Shown: in pieces, positions 1 to 7,031 of the stretch
How positions within the stretch are numbered: position 1 is the first letter of the stretch
Layout of the letters: the number at the start of each line of letters is the position of its first letter
Source: Nocardioides cavernae
GTDB lineage: Bacteria; Actinomycetota; Actinomycetes; Propionibacteriales; Nocardioidaceae
Assembly: GCF_013410035.1 (NCBI RefSeq)
Contig: NZ_JACCBW010000005.1
Coordinates: 62,001-126,000 of the forward strand
Length of the DNA: 64,000 nt
Direction: 5' to 3'
Translations under genes and position numbers: made by a program
Notes under the pieces: generated by a model
The model's database searches: none
Told to the model about the DNA's origin: nothing
What the model saw: the letters and a program-made list of their open reading frames with translations, nothing else

Positions 1-297
1 GAGCGCGATCCGCTCGATGATCCGCGCGACCGGCGGTGACGTCGCGACGACGTAGCCGGTGAGCACCACCATCGCCATCTGCAGGGTGAAGGTGGCCAGG
101 TCCCAGAAGCCGCCGCCGAAGGTCTCGGCGACCGTGACCGGGCTCGACCCGTTGACCATCGCGGCCACGGACACCAGCACCACCCCGGCGAGGGCGAAGA
201 CGTAGGCGTCGGGGAACCACTTCTCGGTCCATGCGGCGCTGCGCTGGGCCAGGCGAGCGAGGCCCTTCTCGTTGTCCGTGGTCGCGATCGTCGACAT
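1..297 (-). CDS. Short-chain fatty acid transporter, AtoE-like (N-terminal part, cut by window edge)
   Basis: The first 99 residues are visible; the gene runs off the left edge. After a hydrophilic start (MSTIATTDNEKG) comes a segment with WFPDAYVFALAG and then FGGGFWDLATFTLQMAMVVL, which resembles the start of AtoE/TIGR00366 short-chain fatty acid transporters. Two hydrophobic, probably membrane-spanning stretches are visible (about residues 33-50 and 65-85). The family is thought to import acetoacetate or short-chain fatty acids across the inner membrane. The ATG at 297 is chosen because the protein begins there in the family-like way. No partner gene is visible on the cut side. Confidence 0.75.
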   Translation of the reverse strand, partial: MSTIATTDNEKGLARLAQRSAAWTEKWFPDAYVFALAGVVLVSVAAMVNGSSPVTVAETFGGGFWDLATFTLQMAMVVLTGYVVATSPPVARIIERIAL

Positions 298-316
298 GGT
301 CGCCGAACGTATCGGG

Positions 317-946
317 TCAGCGCCGAGCGCGCTCCGTGGGGGCTCCCGGCGTGCGCAGCCCGTGGGTGATGCCCCACAGGACCGCCTTGGTGCGGCTGTC
401 GACGTCGATCGTGCGGTAGGCGGAGCGGATGTAGGACTTCACCGAGTTGATCGAGAGGTTGAGCTGGACCGAGATCTCGTGGTTGCTGAGGCCGCCGGCG
501 ATCAGGGACAGCACGTCCGACTCGCGTACCGTCAGGCCCTGCTCGCGTCCCGGCCAGTCCGCGCCTCGACGCCCGCTCGGCGCGGCGTGCAGGGTCAGCC
601 GTCCGTGGTGGACCTGCAGCAACGACGCCACCAGCAGCTGGCCGGGCAGCCGGGCCGACAGGGCGGCGTCGTAGCCGCGTGCGGCCAACGTCGTCACCGG
701 GATGCGGTCGACGTCCCACGAGAACGCCACCACGCGACCGACGAGCGGGTCGGTGGCGAGGCGTCCGGCCCCGGCGTGGGGCTCGCCCTCCCGGGTGACC
801 GGGTCGTGCAGCGCGAGGTCCACGCGGGCCGGCACGCCGCGGCGCAGCCCGACGACCTTGACGTCGGGTGCGTGCCGGGCGACCTGCGCGGCCACGCCGA
901 AGGCGATGACCTCCTCGAGGTCGACGAGCGCGACGGTGAGGCTCAT
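317..946 (-). CDS. LuxR-type DNA-binding response protein without an obvious phosphoacceptor
   Basis: 209 residues starting at MSLTVALVDLEEVIAFGV. The C-terminal third carries a LuxR/GerE helix-turn-helix: LTVRESDVLSLIAGGLSNHE, then NLSINSVKSYIRSAYRTI. The N-terminal part has the length and first beta strand (VALVDLEE) of a receiver domain, but the acidic pocket and Asp are not clear, so it may be an atypical receiver. The start overlaps the stop of the upstream sigma-like gene by 4 bp (ATGA), so the two are probably translationally coupled. Targets are unknown. An upstream in-frame extension exists but would lie inside the sigma-like gene, so the ATG at 946 is preferred. Confidence 0.8.
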   Translation of the reverse strand: MSLTVALVDLEEVIAFGVAAQVARHAPDVKVVGLRRGVPARVDLALHDPVTREGEPHAGAGRLATDPLVGRVVAFSWDVDRIPVTTLAARGYDAALSARLPGQLLVASLLQVHHGRLTLHAAPSGRRGADWPGREQGLTVRESDVLSLIAGGLSNHEISVQLNLSINSVKSYIRSAYRTIDVDSRTKAVLWGITHGLRTPGAPTERARR

Positions 947-1281
947 GCGACCTCGCCCCCGTCCGGTGCGGCCGGGCCGCCGGCGGCCGTACGACGCTCG
1001 CGCAGCACGCTCGCCCGGGCGAACGCCGAGACCCACGCCCGCCCGGTCGAGCGGACGGGGTCGAAGTGCGGCGCGTGGTGCCACAGGTCGGCGTAGATCG
1101 CGCACGTCGCGTCCTCCGCCGGACGGCCCGGGCCGAACGCCTGGAGCACCGCGCCGTATACGCGGTGGCAGGTCAGGTCGTAGACCCGGGCGAAGGCATC
1201 GGTCTCACCCCTGCCGCAGGCGAGGAGCGCCGACTCGAGCTCACCCGCCCTCGCGGTCGTGGCGTCGTTCGTTGGTGGCAC
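943..1281 (-). CDS. Short ECF sigma-like protein with region 2 only
   Basis: 112 residues from a GTG start (VPPTNDATT) preceded by GGGAG. The core (DAFARVYDLTCHRVYGAVLQ, then AEDATCAIYADLWHHAP and GRAWVSAFARASVLRERR) matches sigma-70 region 2 of ECF factors of the SigK type, which binds core polymerase and the -10 element. Region 4, which reads the -35 element, is absent: the reading frame ends about 15 residues after region 2. The next gene, overlapping by 4 bp, supplies a LuxR-type helix-turn-helix. The pair may act together as a split promoter-recognition unit; equally, this may be a degenerating sigma factor. Divergent from the marR-like gene. Confidence 0.7.
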   Translation of the reverse strand: MPPTNDATTARAGELESALLACGRGETDAFARVYDLTCHRVYGAVLQAFGPGRPAEDATCAIYADLWHHAPHFDPVRSTGRAWVSAFARASVLRERRTAAGGPAAPDGGEVA

Positions 1282-1308
1282 GTGCGCTCCCTGGGACGAG
1301 GCGAGTGT

Positions 1309-1320
1309 CTTGTGCACAAG
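1309..1320. promoter_or_regulatory. Perfect palindrome between divergent genes, candidate MarR operator
   Basis: CTTGTGCACAAG is a perfect 12-bp palindrome lying 28 bp upstream of the sigma-like gene (start 1281) and 42 bp upstream of the marR-like gene (start 1363). MarR/OhrR dimers bind such palindromes in divergent promoters, so autoregulation is likely. That this exact site is bound is inference. Confidence 0.5.
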
Positions 1321-1362
1321 CCAATAGCCCACAATGTAGCCGGTGTGGGGCAAACTGGTCGC

Positions 1363-1800
1363 ATGGGGAACCCGTCGGCACCGACCTTGTCCGAGCAGCT
1401 CTGCTTCGACCTCTACGCCGCGTCGCGCGCGGTGACGGCCGCCTACCGCCCCGCCCTGCAGGAGCTGGGGCTGACCTACCCGCAGTACCTCGTCCTCATC
1501 GTGCTCTGGGAGCACGACGGCTGCACCGTGCGCCAGATCGCGGACGAGCTCCACCTCGACCACGGCACGCTGACGCCGCTCCTCAAGCGGATGGAGGTCC
1601 TGGGGCTCGTCGCGCGGCGCCGCGACGACCGCGACGAGCGCCAGGTCCTGGTCTCCCTCGCCCCGCAGGGGGAGGAGCTGCGGCAGCACGCGGCCCGCAT
1701 CCACTGCGGCATGAAGGACCTGCTCGGCCTCGACGCGGACGAGTTCGACGCGCTGCAGCTCACCTTGCGGACGCTGACGCGCCGCACGCTCAGCGCGTAG
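1363..1800 (+). CDS. MarR-family regulator, OhrR-like with N-terminal cysteine
   Basis: 145 residues. LCFDLYAASRAVTAAYRPAL, GLTYPQYLVLIVLWE and LDHGTLTPLLKRMEVLGLV, then a DDRDERQVLV wing, are the classic OhrR-branch MarR signature. The cysteine at about residue 14 sits where OhrR has its peroxide-sensing Cys. OhrR proteins repress peroxidase genes until an organic hydroperoxide oxidises this Cys. No ohr peroxidase gene is adjacent here; the neighbour is the WrbA-type quinone reductase, whose 3' end overlaps this gene's end by 11 bp on the other strand. The ATG at 1363 leaves a normal N-terminus; longer in-frame starts would cross the promoter region. Confidence 0.88.
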   Translation: MGNPSAPTLSEQLCFDLYAASRAVTAAYRPALQELGLTYPQYLVLIVLWEHDGCTVRQIADELHLDHGTLTPLLKRMEVLGLVARRRDDRDERQVLVSLAPQGEELRQHAARIHCGMKDLLGLDADEFDALQLTLRTLTRRTLSA

Positions 1801-2383
1801 CCAGGCGTCCCGCCACGTCGAGCACCCGCGTGACCAAGTGGTCCAGGGCGGTCTCCGCGGTCTCGTCGACCCCGCCCTGCTCGGTCACGACCCCGACGCC
1901 GTAGGGGTTGCCGTCGTCGAACTTGGTCTGGTCGGTGTAGCCCGGCGGCACGATGATCCCGCCGAGGTGGCAGAAAGTCGTGTGCATCGCGAGGATCGTG
2001 GACTCCTGCCCGCCGTGCAGCGTCGAGGACGAGGTGAAGGCGGAGTAGACCTTGTCGGCCAGCGCGCCCTCCTCCCAGAGCGGGCCGAGGGTGTCGATGA
2101 ACGCCTGCAGCTGGCTGGTGACGTGCCCGTAGCGGGTGCCGGACCCCATGATCACGGCGTCGGCCCACGCGAGGTCCTCGGGCTGGGCCTCCGGGACGTC
2201 GCGGGTCGCCTCGAGGTGGGCCGCCCAGGCCTCGACGCCCTGCACGACGTCGTCGGGAGCGGTCTCCCTCGCGCGGCGCAGGCGTACGTCCGCCCCCTGC
2301 GCCTCCGCGGTCGAGGCGAGGCGCGAGGCCATCGCGTGGGCGGTGCCGTAGCTGGAGTAGTAGATGATCGAGAGCTTCGTCAT
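1790..2383 (-). CDS. wrbA: NAD(P)H:quinone oxidoreductase, WrbA flavodoxin-like
   Basis: 197 residues. The N-terminus MTKLSIIYYSSYGTAHAMA is the FMN phosphate-binding loop of flavodoxin-like WrbA proteins. Further family marks are GSGTRYGHVTSQLQAFID, the catalytic-region AFTSSSTLHGGQES, and HTTFCHLGGIIVPPGY. WrbA reduces quinones with two electrons from NAD(P)H and so limits redox cycling and oxidative damage in the cytoplasm. This fits the peroxide-type MarR regulator encoded convergently, with 11-bp overlapping 3' ends. The ATG at 2383 is chosen because the family protein begins directly at this first beta strand. Confidence 0.93.
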   Translation of the reverse strand: MTKLSIIYYSSYGTAHAMASRLASTAEAQGADVRLRRARETAPDDVVQGVEAWAAHLEATRDVPEAQPEDLAWADAVIMGSGTRYGHVTSQLQAFIDTLGPLWEEGALADKVYSAFTSSSTLHGGQESTILAMHTTFCHLGGIIVPPGYTDQTKFDDGNPYGVGVVTEQGGVDETAETALDHLVTRVLDVAGRLATR

Positions 2384-2456
2384 CCGTTGCACGCTAGCCT
2401 CACACCGGTGGCATCCCACCCTCGTCGGGGTGGGACCGACGACCCAGGAGGGACGG

Positions 2457-2864
2457 ATGGGCGCCGAGCAGGAGATCCGCGACCTGGTCCACCGGTGGGC
2501 CGCGGCGGTGCACGGCGGCGACCTCGCCGCGGTGCTCGCCGACCACGCGGAGGACATCGTGATGTTCGACGTGCCGCCGCCGCACCGCGGGGTCCGGGGA
2601 CTGTCGACCTACCGGGAGACGTGGCCGCCGTTCTTCGAGTGGCAGCGGTCGGGGGCGGTCTTCGAGATCGACGAGCTCGACGTCGTCGCCGGGGACGACG
2701 TCGCCTACGCGTTCGCCCTGCTGCGCTGCGGCAGCCCCGACGAGCTCGCCGCCGATCCCGACCAGCGGCTGCGCCTCACGCTCGGCCTGCGTCGCGACGC
2801 GGGGCGGTGGGTCGTGGCGCACGAGCACCACTCCTTCGCCGACACGTCCGGTCCCGCCGGCTGA
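2457..2864 (+). CDS. SnoaL-like/DUF4440 nuclear transport factor 2-fold protein
   Basis: 135 residues with an AGGAGGGA ribosome-binding site 3 bp before the ATG. The pattern IRDLVHRWAAAVHGGDLAAV, then HAEDIVMFDVPPP, GLSTYRETW and a final RWVVAHEHHSF strand is typical of the SnoaL-like ketosteroid-isomerase fold. These small proteins form a cone-shaped pocket that binds hydrophobic ligands; the substrate cannot be told from sequence. It is divergent from wrbA, with 73 bp between the starts, so co-regulation is possible. Confidence 0.85.
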   Translation: MGAEQEIRDLVHRWAAAVHGGDLAAVLADHAEDIVMFDVPPPHRGVRGLSTYRETWPPFFEWQRSGAVFEIDELDVVAGDDVAYAFALLRCGSPDELAADPDQRLRLTLGLRRDAGRWVVAHEHHSFADTSGPAG

Positions 2865-2897
2865 GCCGACGCCCGACCACGGGGGTGGCGCCGGCCC

Positions 2898-4151
2898 TCA
2901 GGCGTGGTGCTCGACGAGCGGAGGCGCGGCGTCGACCTCCGGGACCGACGGCCGGGTGGCACGCCGCAACCGGCCCTGCTGGGTCGTCATGAGCACGGCC
3001 GCGAGCACCGTCGCACCGACGGTCACCCCGAAGGCGGCCGTCGCCCCGGAGGCGTCCGCGAACCGACCCGCCAGGGTGGACCCCACGGCGTAGCCGAGTC
3101 CGGTCGCGCTGGCGAGGACCGTCATGGCCGCGCCGACGCGGGCGACGGGCACGGCACGCTCGGCGAGCGAGAACACCGCGATCATGTAGGGCGCAACCGC
3201 CAGGCCGAGGACCAGCACGACCGGGGCGGCGGTGGCGGGGGAGTCCACGAGCAGCAGCGGGAGCGCCAGGACGAGCAGGGCGTACGCCGCGACGAGCGCG
3301 CGCCGCTCGTGGCCGATCCGCTCCGGCAGGTAGGCCGTCGCCAGCCCGGCGACCGCGCTGCCGACGCCGAGGGTGGCGTGGACCAGGCCGGCCACCCCGG
3401 GCTGCCCGGCCGCAGTCGCGAGGACCGTGGCACCGGTCTGCGTGGCGCCGAAGAGCATCCCGATCGAGAGCTGCGCACCCACCAGGACGAGCAGGGCGGA
3501 ACTGAGGAGCCGCCCCGGCGCCGCCGCCAGGTCAGGCGCGTGGGCGACGCGCGCCGACGGGTCGAGGGCGAACGCCGAGCCGAAGACGGCCAGCAGCGCC
3601 GCGGCCAGCAGCAGGGCACCGCTGGGGGAGTAGAGCGCGACGGAGAGACCGACGAGGGCCGGGCCGAGGGCGAAGGAGGCCTCGTCCGCGGCACCCTCGT
3701 AGGAGAAGGCGGCGTCGACCAGGCGACGCTGGTGCACACCGGTGCCGCGGGTCAGGGGACGCCAGCGCACCCGGGCGAGCGGCCCCACCTGCGGCAGCAC
3801 GAGGCCGGTCGCGGCCGCCGCAGCGACCACCGCGGCCGCAGGGGCGCCGGCACCGACGACGCTCACCAGCGTGACCAGGCCCGCCGCACCGAGCAGCGAC
3901 TGGACGAGCACGACGGGCCGCTGGCCCACGCGGTCGGCCAGCGTGCCCGCGACCGGCGCACCGACCGCGTTGGCCACCGCGAGGGCGCCGGCGCTCAGGC
4001 CCCCGAGGCCGTAGCTGCCGGTCGCCGTGGAGACGAGGAGGAGCGTGCCGAGCTGGCTCATCGCCAGGGGGAGCCGGCCGACGAAGGCGACCAGCACGTA
4101 GGTGGGGCCGGCGAGCTGCACGAGGTGCCGGTAGGAGGCGAGAGGTGTCAC
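2898..4151 (-). CDS. Major facilitator superfamily transporter
   Basis: 417 residues from a GTG with AGGA seven bases upstream. The protein is almost entirely hydrophobic, with about twelve membrane segments. [20 protein letters not shown] is the MFS loop 2-3 motif (DRxGxR/P). A second half repeats the fold ([20 protein letters not shown]). The class is proton-driven small-molecule export or import. Overall look is that of drug-efflux-like MFS proteins of actinobacteria, but the substrate is unknown. The gene is divergent from the clpP operon, with about 200 bp between the starts. A longer ATG form (start 4268) would run through a low-complexity region and is not favoured. Confidence 0.85.
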   Translation of the reverse strand: MTPLASYRHLVQLAGPTYVLVAFVGRLPLAMSQLGTLLLVSTATGSYGLGGLSAGALAVANAVGAPVAGTLADRVGQRPVVLVQSLLGAAGLVTLVSVVGAGAPAAAVVAAAAATGLVLPQVGPLARVRWRPLTRGTGVHQRRLVDAAFSYEGAADEASFALGPALVGLSVALYSPSGALLLAAALLAVFGSAFALDPSARVAHAPDLAAAPGRLLSSALLVLVGAQLSIGMLFGATQTGATVLATAAGQPGVAGLVHATLGVGSAVAGLATAYLPERIGHERRALVAAYALLVLALPLLLVDSPATAAPVVLVLGLAVAPYMIAVFSLAERAVPVARVGAAMTVLASATGLGYAVGSTLAGRFADASGATAAFGVTVGATVLAAVLMTTQQGRLRRATRPSVPEVDAAPPLVEHHA

Positions 4152-4282
4152 GAGGGTCCTTCGGGTGCGTCGGAACGACGCGCCGAACCCACCTCCAAGA
4201 CGCGCTGAACCCTCTGCTGCGCGCCATCCTACGGACGGGAGCCGTCCGCACCGGAATCGGCGAGCCACAGCGCGAGTGGTCG

Positions 4283-4314
4283 CTCTGCCGTGGGCAGATC
4301 CGCCGACGGCAGAA
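4283..4314 (+). promoter_or_regulatory. Candidate PopR-type operators upstream of the clpP pair
   Basis: TCTGCC-GTG-GGCAGA (4284-4298) is an inverted repeat with a 3-bp spacer. Directly after it, a weaker left arm plus a perfect GGCAGAA half-site ends at 4314, exactly 40 bp before the clpP ATG. The same motif, also 40 bp before a start, occurs in front of the PopR-like gene (5928-5944). From memory, the published Streptomyces PopR site is TTCTGCC-N3-GGCAGAA; the match is therefore close. Binding is inferred. Confidence 0.7.
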
Positions 4315-4354
4315 CGCCCTGTGCTCCCGGTCTCCGCCGCGTCAGGGTGGCGAC

Positions 4355-4969
4355 ATGACCACGACCACCACCCCCGACCGGATCGGCGACGAGCTCGTCC
4401 GGCGGCTCATGCACCAGCGGATCATCGTGCTCGGCGAGGAGCTCCGCGAAGACAACGGCAACCGCCTCATGCACCAGCTGCTGCTGCTCTCCGCCGAGGA
4501 CCCGCGCGCCGACATCAGTCTCTGGATCAACTCGCCCGGCGGGTCCGTGTCCTCGATGCTGGCCATCCACGACGTGATGACGCTGATCCCCAACGACGTC
4601 AGCACGCTCGCGATGGGGATGGCCGCCAGCGCCGGGCAGTTCCTGCTGTCCGCGGGCACTCCCGGCAAGAGGTACGCCCTCCCGCACGCGCGGGTCCTGC
4701 TGCACCAGGGCTCCGCCGGCATCGGCGGCACGGCCGTGGACATCGAGATCCAGGCCGACGACCTGCGCCGGACCCGCGACACGGTCATCGGCCTGGTCTC
4801 GGCGCACACAGGCCAGAGCCGCGAGACCGTGGAGCGGGACTCGCGCCGCGACCGCTGGTTCGACGCGGAGGCGGCGCTGGCGTACGGCTTCGTCGACCAG
4901 GTGATCAGCTCCCTCGACCACGTGACGCCCGACCGGCAGCGGCCGGTCGGGCTGGCGGGTGCCCGATGA
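4355..4969 (+). CDS. clpP: ATP-dependent Clp protease proteolytic subunit, catalytically complete
   Basis: 204 residues. ClpP forms a double heptameric chamber that degrades proteins unfolded by ClpX or ClpC. The triad is intact: Ser92 in [10 protein letters not shown], His117 in VLLHQGS, and an Asp in [11 protein letters not shown] (about residue 162). [18 protein letters not shown] is the handle/oxyanion region. The downstream clpP-like gene overlaps by 4 bp (ATGA), so the two subunits are made together. Paired, PopR-controlled clpP3-clpP4 operons are known in Streptomyces as a backup to the main clpP1P2; this pair is probably that kind. The start is the first ATG after the candidate operators. 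Confidence 0.95.
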   Translation: MTTTTTPDRIGDELVRRLMHQRIIVLGEELREDNGNRLMHQLLLLSAEDPRADISLWINSPGGSVSSMLAIHDVMTLIPNDVSTLAMGMAASAGQFLLSAGTPGKRYALPHARVLLHQGSAGIGGTAVDIEIQADDLRRTRDTVIGLVSAHTGQSRETVERDSRRDRWFDAEAALAYGFVDQVISSLDHVTPDRQRPVGLAGAR

Positions 4970-5562
4970 GCACCTACACGATCCCCTACGTCGTCCAGCA
5001 GACCCCGCGCGGCGAGCGCACCCTCGACCTCTACTCCCGGCTCCTGTCGGAGCGCATCGTCTACCTCGGCACGGAGATCGACGACGGCGTCGCCAACGCG
5101 GTCATCGCGCAGCTGCTCCACCTGTCCTCGGAGAGCCCCGAGCCGCCGATCAGCCTCTACATCAACTCACCCGGCGGGTCGATCTCGGCGATGCTGGCCA
5201 TCTACGATGCCATGCAGTTCGTGAAGCCACCGGTCGAGACCGTCTGCGTGGGCCAGGCGGCGTGGACCGCGGCGGTCCTGCTCGCCGGCGGGGCCCCGGG
5301 ACGGCGGGCGATCCTCCCGCACGGCCGGGTGGTGCTTCACCAGCCGGCGACCCAGGGCCGGGGCACGATCCCCGACCTGATCCTCGAGGCGGACGAGGTC
5401 GCCCGGGTGCGCCTGGAGCTCGAGGAGGTGCTGGCGCGCCACACCGGGCGTACGCCCGAGCAGGTGCGGCAGGACACCGACCGCACCCTGGTGCTCCCCG
5501 GCGCGGCCGCGGTCGACTACGGGATCGTCGACACCGTGCTGACCGAGCAGGGGCCCGCGTAG
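4966..5562 (+). CDS. ClpP-like subunit with the catalytic serine replaced (probably inactive)
   Basis: 198 residues, clearly Clp[40 protein letters not shown] and [11 protein letters not shown] are conserved. Where active ClpP has GQAAS, this protein reads [13 protein letters not shown], with Trp100 in the serine position (codon tgg at about 5263-5265). The His is kept. It should therefore assemble but not cleave, like ClpR or other non-catalytic partners in mixed ClpP rings. A tcg-to-tgg change is a single base, so a sequencing error or recent mutation must be excluded. Translationally coupled to the intact clpP by an ATGA overlap. Confidence 0.9.
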   Translation: MSTYTIPYVVQQTPRGERTLDLYSRLLSERIVYLGTEIDDGVANAVIAQLLHLSSESPEPPISLYINSPGGSISAMLAIYDAMQFVKPPVETVCVGQAAWTAAVLLAGGAPGRRAILPHGRVVLHQPATQGRGTIPDLILEADEVARVRLELEEVLARHTGRTPEQVRQDTDRTLVLPGAAAVDYGIVDTVLTEQGPA

Positions 5563-5587
5563 GCGTAGGCGTAGGCGTCGGAGGCGG

Positions 5588-5887
5588 CTACGCGGCGAGG
5601 GCGAGCGCCTGCGGACGGGCAGCTCGGGTGGCGAGCTCGCCCACGCCGAGGTCGAGTGCCCCGGAGATCGCCTGGAGCATCTCGGAGGAGGGGTCCTTGC
5701 GACCGCGCTCGACCTCGGAGAGGTACTGCACGGAGACCCCCGCCCGCTGGGCCACGTCGAGGAGTCGCTCGCCGCGCTGCAGCCGCTCCCGGTGGATCTC
5801 GCGGCCGACGAGCTCGCGCCAGAGCGGCTCGGGCGCCTCGGGTGCGCGGTGCGGCTGCTGACCGGGGAACCTCAGGATCTCGCCCAT
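5588..5887 (-). CDS. popR: PopR/ClgR-type XRE regulator of clp genes, ending in a Leu-Ala-Ala tail
   Basis: 99 residues with one helix-turn-helix: LLDVAQRAGVSVQYLSEVER followed by GRKDPSSEMLQAISGAL, the ClgR/PopR signature. It lies 25 bp from the end of the clpP pair, convergently. The C-terminus is ALALAA. In Streptomyces, PopR is destroyed by ClpP1P2 through two terminal alanines, so loss of the main protease raises PopR and switches on the second clpP operon; the tail here fits the same feedback circuit. A matching palindrome lies 40 bp upstream of its own start. The symbol is given by architecture and context, not by alignment. Confidence 0.82.
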   Translation of the reverse strand: MGEILRFPGQQPHRAPEAPEPLWRELVGREIHRERLQRGERLLDVAQRAGVSVQYLSEVERGRKDPSSEMLQAISGALDLGVGELATRAARPQALALAA

Positions 5888-5926
5888 GTGGCGAACCTAG
5901 CCCGGGCGACGGGCGGGTGCCGAGCG

Positions 5927-5945
5927 GTTCTGCTCAGGGCAGAAC
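5927..5945 (-). promoter_or_regulatory. Autoregulatory PopR-type operator
   Basis: GTTCTGCTCAGGGCAGAAC: arms TTCTGCT and GGCAGAA around CAG, one mismatch from a perfect inverted repeat. The inner edge is 40 bp upstream of the regulator's ATG at 5887, the same distance as the site before clpP. This points to one regulator acting at both promoters. Confidence 0.7.
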
Positions 5946-5976
5946 GCCGGTCACCCGCCCGTCGGCGGCGGGGACG

Positions 5977-6804
5977 TCAGGCGGCGGGGACCGGCTCCGC
6001 GAGGTCGCTGCGCAGCCGCCGGAGGATCCGCGTGAGGATGCGCGACACCTGGGCCTGGGTCAGCCCGACGCGGTCGGCGATCTCCTGCTGCGTGCGCTCG
6101 TCCACGAAGCGCCACTCGAGGATCCGGCGCTCGCGGTCGGAGAGCCGGCCGACCGCGGTGTCGAGGACGAGCCTGGCCTCGAGGGACTCGAGCCCGCGGT
6201 CCTCCCACCCGAGCAGGTCGGCGATCGTGGCGGAGCCGTCGCCGGCCGCGCCGTCGATCGAGGCCGGCCGGAAGCAGCCGTCGGCGGACAGCGCCTCGAC
6301 CACGTCGTCGAGCGCCACGTCGAGGCGGTCCGCGATCTCCGACGGCCTCGGCGATCGGCCCAGCTCGGCGTAGAGGTCGTCCTGGGCCCCGGCGATGCGC
6401 GCCTGGAGCTCCTGCACCCGCCTCGGGGCCCGGATCATCCAGCCCGCGTCGCGGAAGTGGCGGCGCAGCTCGCCGCGGATGGTGGGCACGGCGTACGACA
6501 GGAAGTCGTGCCCCGCCGCGGCGTCGAAGCGCTGGGCGGCCTTGGTGAGGCCGAGGAGCGCGACCTGCTGGAGGTCGTCGAGGTCGATCCCCCGGTTGCG
6601 GTAGCGCGCGGCCATCGACCTCGCCATCGCGAGGTTGGTCTCGATGAGGTCGTCGACCAGCCGCCGGCGCTCGGCGGGGCTCGTCTCGTCGCGCAGGCGG
6701 GCGACGGTCTCGTCGGTGCGGCGGGCCCGGCCCTCGCTCTCGGTGCTGGACCGTGGGGCGCGCTGGGGTGCGGGGGTCTGGGGGACGATCGTGACGGTGG
6801 CCAC
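5977..6804 (-). CDS. RNA polymerase sigma factor, SigF/SigB general-stress type
   Basis: 275 residues from a GTG preceded by GGAAGGAG. Region 2 is seen in NLAMARSMAARYRNRGIDLD and FLSYAVPTIRGELRRHFRD, region 3 in PRRVQELQARIAG, and region 4 in LSDRERRILEWRFVDERTQQ plus QAQVSRILTRILRRLR. The order and sequence fit the sporulation/stress sigma factors (SigF, SigB) of actinobacteria. These are normally held by an anti-sigma factor, but no rsbW-like kinase gene is adjacent, so control must come from elsewhere. It is divergent from the jetABC operon (227 bp between starts). A longer reading frame to 7002 would cross that whole promoter region and is rejected. Confidence 0.92.
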   Translation of the reverse strand: MATVTIVPQTPAPQRAPRSSTESEGRARRTDETVARLRDETSPAERRRLVDDLIETNLAMARSMAARYRNRGIDLDDLQQVALLGLTKAAQRFDAAAGHDFLSYAVPTIRGELRRHFRDAGWMIRAPRRVQELQARIAGAQDDLYAELGRSPRPSEIADRLDVALDDVVEALSADGCFRPASIDGAAGDGSATIADLLGWEDRGLESLEARLVLDTAVGRLSDRERRILEWRFVDERTQQEIADRVGLTQAQVSRILTRILRRLRSDLAEPVPAA

Positions 6805-7031
6805 GAGGGTTCTCCTTCCGGCAATGGGGTCGCGGTTCGTGGCTCTGGTGAGAGCGTGCCCCCACCTTCGCCACGGGCCGGACGGCACAACAGCCGGAAA
6901 ACGAAGAAGAGTGGACAAACTGTGTACAGCAGGGGTGGACGGGGCGCGGTCACCCCACTGCCACGCGGCGTCGCGTCCCTTGGGATGCTTGCGGCCGACC
7001 ACAGGCAGGCACGAGCGGGGGACACGGAGCA

